Assembly (NCBI GenBank): GCA_025350175.1
Contig: JANXYF010000130.1
Span: 1 to 9,532 of the forward strand
Length of the DNA: 9,532 bases
Direction of reading: 5' to 3'
Origin: Nitrosopumilales archaeon
GTDB lineage: Archaea > Thermoproteota > Nitrososphaeria > Nitrososphaerales > Nitrosopumilaceae
Positions 5,182 to 9,532 of this stretch are shown here, piece by piece. The notes under the pieces are model-generated. The model was not told where the DNA came from and did not search any database. It was given only the letters and a program-made list of their open reading frames with translations. The position numbers and the translations under genes are program-made. How positions within the stretch are numbered: position 1 is the first letter of the stretch; each line of letters starts with the position of its first letter.

Positions 5182-7062
5182 ATGACACTGCGAATACTTT
5201 ATGATGAAATAATCCAAGGAGTGAAGCAGACATGTGCTAGACTAGGTTATCCGGAAACCGAATTTGATGTATCTGAAGCATCAAGACCAGAGTTTGGTGA
5301 TGTTAGCTGTAACATTGGATTTTTGCTCGCAAAGGCGCTTAAAAAAAGACCATTTGATATAGCACAAATACTTGCAGGGGAATACAAAAAGAATTCTACC
5401 AAATATGTATCAGAAGTTTCTGCACATAACTCGGGCTATCTTAATTTTGTTGCAAATTACTCTCTGCTAATTCCTGAGGTTGTCAAATCCTCACTTCATG
5501 CTGATTATGGTACAATAGATCTTGGCAAGAATTCCAAGATGGTAGTAGAACACACCAGTATAAATCCAAACAAGGCCCTTCACGTGGGGCATGTGAGAAA
5601 TATTATAATTGGAGATACGATTGCAAGAATTCTTCACAAGACATCCTATGATGTTAGCGTTCTAAATTATGTGGATGATTCTGGACTACAGGTTGCAGAT
5701 ATTATTGTAGGTTTCAAGTATGGTGGATATTCTGACAAGACTCCAGAGGGGCAAAAGTTTGATCATTATTGCGGGGATATTGTTTATGTCAATATCACTG
5801 AAAGATATGAAACAGATAAACACCTTGTAGAGTTGAGGTCCGAAGTTCTCAAGGAACTTGAGGAAGGTACATCTGAGATTGCTAAATTTGGTGATGAAAT
5901 AACAAGGCGTGTTCTTGAAGAGCAGCTTAAAACTTGCTGGCGTCTTGGTGTTACATATGACTGTCTCAACTTTGAATCTCAGATAGTTCGCTCCAATCTC
6001 TGGGCTGTTGCATTTGAAAAAATGAAATCAATGGGAATTACAACACTAGAAAATGAAGGTAAAAACGCAGGATGCTGGGTGATAAAAGCAGAATCTGAAG
6101 AAGATAAGGTACTTGTACGAAGTAATGGTACTGCCACATACGTTGCAAAAGATATCCCCTATGCTGCGTGGAAGCTTGGAATTTTAGAAGATCCATTTTA
6201 CTACAAGCATTATACCGTACAAAAAACAGGGCGAGTGCTGTGGCAGACTGTTCTTGATGACAAGGAAACAAAATTAAATTTCCGAGGGGATAAAGTAATC
6301 ACAGTTATAGATTCTAGACAATTACGATTACAGAAAATTATAACAAAAATAATGTCAGACTTTAAATCAAAACCCGACTCTTACGTACACTTGGGCTATG
6401 AATCCGTAACACTCAGTCCTGATACTGCAAAGACTTTGGACATTGATACTGGCGGCAAGTCTGTGCAAATGTCTGGAAGAAAAGGAATCTATGTTAGTGC
6501 AGATTATGTCTTGGATGTTTTAAGTTCAAGAACATTTGAAGAGACAAAGAAAAGAAATCCGGAATTGGACGAAATATCTCTAGTCGAGATATCAGAGCAA
6601 GTTGCAATTGGTGCTCTACGCTATACTATGATAAAGCAGGATCTTGACAAAATTATTACATTTGATCTGACTGAATCTCTAAGCCTGGAAGGGGATACTG
6701 GACCCTATATCCAGTATGCATATGCACGTGCAATGAGGATTGTGGAAAAAGCTGGAATGGATCCTAATTTTGAAGCAAATCTTAATGAAATGCAGACAGT
6801 CTATGAGAGAGAACTGGTAAAAATAATTGGCAAGTTTGATTTGCAAGTAGAAGATGCCGCAAAGAACCTATCTCCAAAAGTGATTGCCAAATATTGTTAT
6901 CAACTTGCTGTCTCATTCAATACGTTCTATGAACATGTCAAGGTGCTTACGGCCGAATCTGAATCCTTGATTAACGCAAGACTTTGTTTGGTTTATTCGT
7001 TTAAAGAAACACTTGGTAAGGCATTGGATCTTCTTGGAATTGATGCTCCAAGTAGAATGTGA
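5182..7062 (+). CDS. argS: Arginyl-tRNA synthetase
   Basis: This class I synthetase charges tRNA-Arg with arginine using ATP. The 626-aa protein has an N-terminal Arg-tRNA synthetase domain (1-100, including RPEFGDVSCNIGF), then the catalytic Rossmann fold with the HIGH signature as HVGH (134-137, in SINPNKALHVGHVRN). The second signature region is QMSGRKG (429-435), the form usual in archaeal and many other ArgRS that lack canonical KMSKS. An all-helical DALR anticodon-binding domain follows from about 508 (GPYIQYAYARAMRI) to the end. Length is typical for archaeal ArgRS. It starts at ATG four bases after the phosphatase stop and is followed after 10 bases by a small membrane-protein gene, so the three are probably one transcript. 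Identification is secure. Confidence 0.98.
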   Translation: MTLRILYDEIIQGVKQTCARLGYPETEFDVSEASRPEFGDVSCNIGFLLAKALKKRPFDIAQILAGEYKKNSTKYVSEVSAHNSGYLNFVANYSLLIPEVVKSSLHADYGTIDLGKNSKMVVEHTSINPNKALHVGHVRNIIIGDTIARILHKTSYDVSVLNYVDDSGLQVADIIVGFKYGGYSDKTPEGQKFDHYCGDIVYVNITERYETDKHLVELRSEVLKELEEGTSEIAKFGDEITRRVLEEQLKTCWRLGVTYDCLNFESQIVRSNLWAVAFEKMKSMGITTLENEGKNAGCWVIKAESEEDKVLVRSNGTATYVAKDIPYAAWKLGILEDPFYYKHYTVQKTGRVLWQTVLDDKETKLNFRGDKVITVIDSRQLRLQKIITKIMSDFKSKPDSYVHLGYESVTLSPDTAKTLDIDTGGKSVQMSGRKGIYVSADYVLDVLSSRTFEETKKRNPELDEISLVEISEQVAIGALRYTMIKQDLDKIITFDLTESLSLEGDTGPYIQYAYARAMRIVEKAGMDPNFEANLNEMQTVYERELVKIIGKFDLQVEDAAKNLSPKVIAKYCYQLAVSFNTFYEHVKVLTAESESLINARLCLVYSFKETLGKALDLLGIDAPSRM

Positions 7063-7072
7063 GATGAGATAA

Positions 7073-7258
7073 TTGGTTTCACCCAAAGCAGCTATATCTG
7101 TAATTTTTGCAGCCATTGGTCTGATCTTTACAGTCTGGGGAATGTTTACAGTATCCCAGACTATGGTTTGGACAGGGGTAGGATTTTGGGTAGCGTCTGT
7201 CATATCTGGCAGGTTGCTCAAAAGAAAATCCAAAGATCATCAAGAACCTCAAAAATAA
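7073..7258 (+). CDS. Small two-helix membrane protein, 61 aa
   Basis: No family is recognised. The protein has two hydrophobic segments (about 6-25 and 30-47) joined by a very short turn (TVSQTM), then a basic, hydrophilic C-terminus (RLLKRKSKDHQEPQK) predicted to be cytoplasmic. The frame is closed by TAA at 7070-7072, directly before the TTG at 7073, so TTG is the earliest possible start; the first internal ATG falls at the end of the first helix and would destroy it. It follows argS by 10 bases and is probably translated from the same transcript. Whether it has any link to tRNA charging is unknown. A 106-aa frame on the other strand overlaps argS and is rejected. Confidence 0.65.
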   Translation: MVSPKAAISVIFAAIGLIFTVWGMFTVSQTMVWTGVGFWVASVISGRLLKRKSKDHQEPQK

Positions 7259-7433
7259 CTTGGAATGATTAGAAAATTTCTAGAGTGAAGCTATTTATCC
7301 ACATCAGATTAGCTAAAAATACTTAACCTAGATTCATTTTCGTTCCTGTTTTCTCTCCAAATCTAGATTGTCTCACTTATAGGCAGTCTTCAAATTAGAA
7401 TGAATTCACAATACGTTAAAGTATTTTTAATTA

Positions 7434-7571
7434 ATGACTCAACAATTCCACTAGGAGTCTGAAAAATATTATCTTAATGGTGAGGCAAATGTGGAGCGTG
7501 TGATTGGTAAATATCCTATTCTCAAAATCATATTCCAACTAAACTGGCAGATGTCTACATCACTTTTTTAA
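7434..7571 (+). pseudogene. Possible broken small ORF with in-frame amber codon
   Basis: Reading from ATG 7434 gives MTQQFH, then TAG at 7452-7454, then 38 uninterrupted codons to TAA at 7569. The segment after the amber has protein-like composition (ESEKYYLNGEANVERVIG and onward) rather than random AT-rich composition. It ends inside the T-rich promoter of the next gene. A single change of TGG to TAG would explain it, or it may be a decayed fragment of a longer gene. I recognise no family. Chance is a real alternative at this length. Confidence 0.25.
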
Positions 7572-7575
7572 ACCA
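7564..7575 (+). promoter_or_regulatory. T-rich TATA-like box for the anchored secreted protein
   Basis: The run TTTTTTAAACC has its first A 29 bases before the ATG at 7599. The same element at the same spacing precedes the secreted-protein gene at 9402, and a close variant precedes the minus-strand gene at 9281. The spacing implies a near-leaderless transcript. Confidence 0.6.
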
Positions 7576-7598
7576 TAGTAGTACCGTACAATTAGAAA

Positions 7599-8261
7599 AT
7601 GAAAATTCTGCACATTTTATTAATTGGAATTCTTGTTGCAGTTCTCATTACTGTAACACAAACTGCTTCTGCTCAAACAGCACGTGAAATATTGCAAGAA
7701 AGGGACAACATACCAGCGACCCAGATATCATACAATGGCGCAATATTGATCATAAATCAGACAACAAGTAAGCTGGAATACAAAATGGGTGAAAACATAA
7801 CAATTCATCCAGAGATGATAAACATCGGAACTGCTCCTGTAACTATTGTCAATGGACAACCGCTTTTTGACATACAAGTAATGGATCAAAATGGTATCAA
7901 AGTTTTTGATTCTGGATACTCTGGTATGCTGATAGTAGGCTGGGGCTTTACATTAAATCCCGGTATAACAATGCAAGATAACAGAACTTGGGGATGGAAC
8001 CCACAGGCAACCACTCCTGTAATAAAATTAGATACTCCTGGAAATTATACCGTACTTACCGAATCAAACATTTCTTTGTATAATACTGCAGAAGAATCCT
8101 CCCATGCTATTCCGGCCCATCCTACGAAATCTTTGTGGTCAAAACCTATCCAGATTACAGTGCTTCCAGAAAAAGTTCCAGAATTTCCTTTCACAATTCC
8201 TATTTTATTGATAGGTATAGTATCAACAATTACATTTTACAGGATGAAATATAGAAAATGA
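7599..8261 (+). CDS. Secreted, C-terminally anchored BsuPI-like beta protein
   Basis: The 220-aa protein has a signal peptide (residues 1-25, charged start, long hydrophobic core, cleavage likely after TASA). A beta-sandwich-like region follows at about 42-135. The order YKMGENITI...NIGTAPVTI...FDIQVMDQNGIKVFDSG...FTLNPGITM...NRTWGWN recalls the BsuPI (intracellular proteinase inhibitor-like) fold, which here is extracellular. There are five N-glycosylation sequons (N53, N66, N128, N149, N157). The C-terminus has PEFPF at 194-198, a hydrophobic helix (199-214) and a basic tail, resembling the PEF/PEFG-type sorting tails of archaeal surface proteins processed by archaeosortases. I infer a cell-surface protein anchored outside the membrane. 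A BsuPI domain does not establish inhibitor activity. A T-rich promoter box lies 29 bases upstream of the ATG. Confidence 0.75.
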   Translation: MKILHILLIGILVAVLITVTQTASAQTAREILQERDNIPATQISYNGAILIINQTTSKLEYKMGENITIHPEMINIGTAPVTIVNGQPLFDIQVMDQNGIKVFDSGYSGMLIVGWGFTLNPGITMQDNRTWGWNPQATTPVIKLDTPGNYTVLTESNISLYNTAEESSHAIPAHPTKSLWSKPIQITVLPEKVPEFPFTIPILLIGIVSTITFYRMKYRK

Positions 8262-8269
8262 AAACTCTA
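8251..8269 (+). repeat. 19-bp exact direct repeat, copy 1
   Basis: ATAGAAAATGAAAACTCTA spans the last codons and TGA stop of the secreted-protein gene. It is identical to 9395-9413, where it spans the start codon of the next secreted-protein gene. In copy 1 the embedded ATG would encode only MKTLG before a stop. Confidence 0.9.
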
Positions 8270-8402
8270 GGTTAAATCTCTAATTTGAAAGTCTGCTTTT
8301 GTTATAAGCTGAAAATTCGTATTTAGACCCCTGCTTTGCAGTTGACTAAAAAACATTTGTTCGGAAATGCATGAGCAGATTCAATTTTCAAAGAAGCATG
8401 TT
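8262..8402. other. Spacer between convergent genes
   Basis: About 140 bases lie between the stop of the anchored secreted protein and the stop of the four-helix Cys-loop protein. I see only weak T-runs and a small GCTT/AAGC stem and would not name a terminator. An 85-aa plus-strand frame starting at 8371 runs into the opposite gene and is most likely its shadow. Confidence 0.5.
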
Positions 8403-8930
8403 CTATTTGCTCATTTTTATCAAATATGTGATTCCTCCTGCTATTGATATTATAATTCCAAAATACAATAATGGCTCAACAATTGCAGGATCTGTTGTAA
8501 AATATGGTCCTCCAACTGGTGGACATAATGGATCGATGCAAAATGAAACTAGTAGTTGTGATGTATGTATTGGCATTATCAAAAGCACGGTTGTTGTCAT
8601 AATACTACCAATAAAAAAAATCCACTGAGGAACAAACTGTCGTGAAATTGATATTCTATTTCTAATTGAGATGATGGAACCAGAAACTAGGCTTGATGTA
8701 CCTAGATAATACAAAACCTGACCAATTCCCCGATATGGTGATTTTGCTAGGAAAGGAGGACTGGGACAAGTTATGCCGTGACAAAATTTTGATTCTGACA
8801 TCTCTTTATGATACTGCACTATCTCTTCGCTTGTCATAGGTATTGTGATGGAATTGAGTTTCAGACCTGAAACAACAAGAATAATCCCGACAGAAAATAG
8901 CATGACAAGTACTATCTGATTTTTGCTCAC
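8403..8930 (-). CDS. Four-helix membrane protein with two paired-Cys loops
   Basis: No known family is recognised. The 175-aa protein has four predicted helices (about 5-23, 69-88, 102-121, 150-171). It is an internal duplication: each half is helix, loop with two cysteines, helix. The loops read FCHGITCPSPP (C50, C55) and FCIDPLCPPVG (C131, C136), both C-x4-C followed by prolines. The positive linker RNRISISR between halves and the basic termini place the Cys loops outside the cell. Helix 1 contains GIILVVSG and helix 4 GIIISIAGGIT, both echoed in the 69-aa neighbour. The start is GTG at 8930; a TAG two codons upstream closes the frame. A TTATTTTC element about 21-28 bases upstream could be the promoter. 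The cysteine pairs could form disulfides or bind a metal. Confidence 0.75.
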   Translation of the reverse strand: MSKNQIVLVMLFSVGIILVVSGLKLNSITIPMTSEEIVQYHKEMSESKFCHGITCPSPPFLAKSPYRGIGQVLYYLGTSSLVSGSIISIRNRISISRQFVPQWIFFIGSIMTTTVLLIMPIHTSQLLVSFCIDPLCPPVGGPYFTTDPAIVEPLLYFGIIISIAGGITYLIKMSK

Positions 8931-9012
8931 AATCTAATTGTGTACAGTTTGAAAATAAGTGTGATGGAATAATACACTGGATAGTTAGAGGTTGAAATGC
9001 TTGACTAGAACA

Positions 9013-9069
9013 GTTGTAAAGAAACGGTTGGTTTTCTGACCTGAAAAAGTGGGTGTAAAGTTACGGTTG
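9013..9069. repeat. 18-bp imperfect direct repeat
   Basis: GTTGTAAAGAAACGGTTG (9013-9030) and GGTGTAAAGTTACGGTTG (9052-9069) match at 15 of 18 positions, 39 bases apart start to start. They lie between the two minus-strand membrane-protein genes, just after the stop of the 69-aa gene and about 85-140 bases before the GTG of the 175-aa gene. They could be paired regulator sites or part of the 69-aa gene's 3' region. Confidence 0.6.
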
Positions 9070-9071
9070 AT

Positions 9072-9281
9072 TCAGATTTGCTTCTTTAAACCAATTACTA
9101 ATGTAATTATCCCTGCTGTACTTATGACTAATCCTGTTACCAAATAACTATAATCAAAAGGTACAGGCAAATCACAATTAGATTCACATTTGAACCAATT
9201 CCAATATGATACTGAACCAGATATAAGCAGGACAATGCCTACTAACAAAATTATTGTTCCTATAACCGAAAATACTTTCAA
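9072..9281 (-). CDS. Two-helix membrane protein with paired-Cys loop, 69 aa
   Basis: This looks like a single-module relative of the 175-aa neighbour. Helix 1 (about 4-24) ends GIVLLISG, the loop has C32 and C36 (KCESNCDLP), helix 2 (46-64) contains GLVISTAGIIT, and the tail KKQI is basic. Positive ends put the Cys loop outside. The start is TTG at 9281: TAA lies immediately upstream in frame, so no earlier start exists, and a later one would cut into helix 1. A T-rich box (GTTTTTTAAC on the minus strand, 9305-9314) lies about 26 bases upstream, giving a near-leaderless arrangement that supports this start. Function is unknown; envelope thiol or metal chemistry is one guess. It diverges from the secreted-protein gene at 9402. 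Confidence 0.7.
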   Translation of the reverse strand: MKVFSVIGTIILLVGIVLLISGSVSYWNWFKCESNCDLPVPFDYSYLVTGLVISTAGIITLVIGLKKQI

Positions 9282-9304
9282 TTATCTTGTCTTCATCTTC
9301 GTTA

Positions 9305-9314
9305 GTTAAAAAAC
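9305..9314 (-). promoter_or_regulatory. T-rich TATA-like box for the 69-aa gene
   Basis: The minus strand reads GTTTTTTAAC, close to the TTTTTTAAAC boxes at 7564 and 9367. Its first A after the T run is 26 bases from the TTG start at 9281. Confidence 0.55.
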
Positions 9315-9366
9315 TTAGGAAAGTAGTTTCAACCGATAACTATCCCGTGTAAGAATTCTACACCAG

Positions 9367-9376
9367 TTTTTTAAAC
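9367..9376 (+). promoter_or_regulatory. T-rich TATA-like box for the partial secreted protein
   Basis: TTTTTTAAAC with its first A exactly 29 bases before the ATG at 9402, the same spacing as at 7570/7599. The flanks also match: CAC shortly upstream, ATA shortly downstream, and TAGAAA directly before the ATG. Confidence 0.6.
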
Positions 9377-9394
9377 TATACTTGCCCAGTACTG

Positions 9395-9413
9395 ATAGAA
9401 AATGAAAACTCTA
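9395..9413 (+). repeat. 19-bp exact direct repeat, copy 2
   Basis: Identical to 8251-8269. Here it covers the seven bases before the ATG and the first codons (MKTL) of the downstream secreted-protein gene. Confidence 0.9.
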
Positions 9414-9532
9414 TACTTTTCAATAACTGTCCTTTTTCTTTTGTTAGTAGTTCCACTTGTAATTCATAACGTTAATGCAACAACTCCTCAACTTACCTTT
9501 GGCTCACTTGGACCAGGCACTGGACTGCTAAA
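9402..9532 (+). CDS. Secreted protein, 3' end outside the window
   Basis: Forty-three codons are visible from ATG 9402, with no stop before the right edge. Residues 1-27 are a signal peptide: MKTL, a long hydrophobic core (VLFLLLVVPLVI), and HNVNA with probable cleavage before TTPQ. The mature start (TTPQLTFGSLGPGTGLL) is small, polar and Gly-rich. The promoter and start region match those of the anchored secreted protein at 7599, so both are probably expressed under similar conditions. Family and C-terminus cannot be judged from this fragment. Confidence 0.75.
   Translation, partial: MKTLYFSITVLFLLLVVPLVIHNVNATTPQLTFGSLGPGTGLL

Larger units (their letters stand above)
7259..7598. other. 340-base spacer with a broken ORF and a promoter
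   Basis: This stretch separates the argS operon from the envelope-gene region. It contains small palindromes (7270-7282; a 10-bp perfect one, AATCTAGATT, at 7360-7369), a T-run near 7423-7429, the interrupted frame at 7434-7571, and the promoter of the next gene at 7564-7575. I saw no tRNA-like or box C/D-like structure that I would defend. Confidence 0.6.

Noticed and set aside
6466..6486. Apparent loss of the KMSKS motif in ArgRS (QMSGRKG instead)
   Set aside because: Non-canonical forms of this motif are normal in archaeal ArgRS, so it is not a defect.
5784..7233. Three minus-strand frames within argS and the 61-aa gene
   Set aside because: Full-length ArgRS on the plus strand accounts for almost all of this region, and the minus-strand frames show no recognisable domain.
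7259..7598. Possible tRNA or box C/D small RNA in the spacer
   Set aside because: No cloverleaf arms and no proper C/C' and D/D' box pairs; a GACTC/GAGTC stem at 7436-7458 is too short to call.
8371..8628. 85-aa plus-strand frame
   Set aside because: It overlaps the four-helix Cys-loop gene on the minus strand, which has the clearer membrane and repeat structure.

Overview
The window looks like a piece of an AT-rich archaeal chromosome, most likely an ammonia-oxidising Nitrososphaerota (Nitrosopumilus/Nitrosarchaeum-like). The clues are an archaeal-type arginyl-tRNA synthetase, an archaeal HAD phosphoglycolate phosphatase, a DRG-type GTPase, a UPF0248/DUF504-like small protein, frequent GTG and TTG starts, TATA-like boxes about 25-30 bases before start codons (near-leaderless transcripts), and a secreted protein with a PEF-type C-terminal anchor. 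No tRNA, rRNA, CRISPR array, transposase or phage gene was seen.

Left part (1-2453). The window opens inside a collagen-like protein gene whose reading frame is open to the left edge. It carries 122 consecutive Gly-X-Y triplets, rich in Asp-Lys and Glu-Lys pairs, and ends in a short helical tail. Next are a 93-aa protein of unknown function and, convergent to it, a 96-aa protein on the minus strand made of a nine-residue Lys/Arg/Ala/Val repeat with no acidic residues. A strong hairpin separates these two. The following AT-rich spacer holds a 12-bp inverted repeat.

Middle part (2454-7258), housekeeping. Three minus-strand genes encode a DRG-like GTPase (translation-associated), a DedA/VTT-type membrane protein and a UPF0248/MJ1316-like RNA-associated protein. 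They diverge from a plus-strand operon of phosphoglycolate phosphatase, arginyl-tRNA synthetase and a 61-aa two-helix membrane protein. GTPase, ArgRS and the UPF0248-like protein all point to translation or RNA metabolism.

Right part (7259-9532), accessory cell-envelope genes. A 340-base spacer contains a short ORF interrupted by an amber codon. It is followed by a secreted, C-terminally anchored BsuPI-like beta protein, then two minus-strand membrane proteins that share a helix / paired-Cys loop / helix module (two copies in one, one copy in the other). The window ends in the first 43 codons of another secreted protein. The two secreted-protein genes, and the smaller Cys-loop gene on the other strand, share a near-identical T-rich promoter box. 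A 19-bp exact repeat links the end of the first secreted gene to the start of the second, so this region looks like a small, shuffled cluster of envelope genes.

The best candidates for undescribed biology are the paired-Cys membrane hairpin family with its promoter-sharing secreted neighbours, the nine-residue basic-repeat protein, and the charge-pair-rich archaeal collagen.
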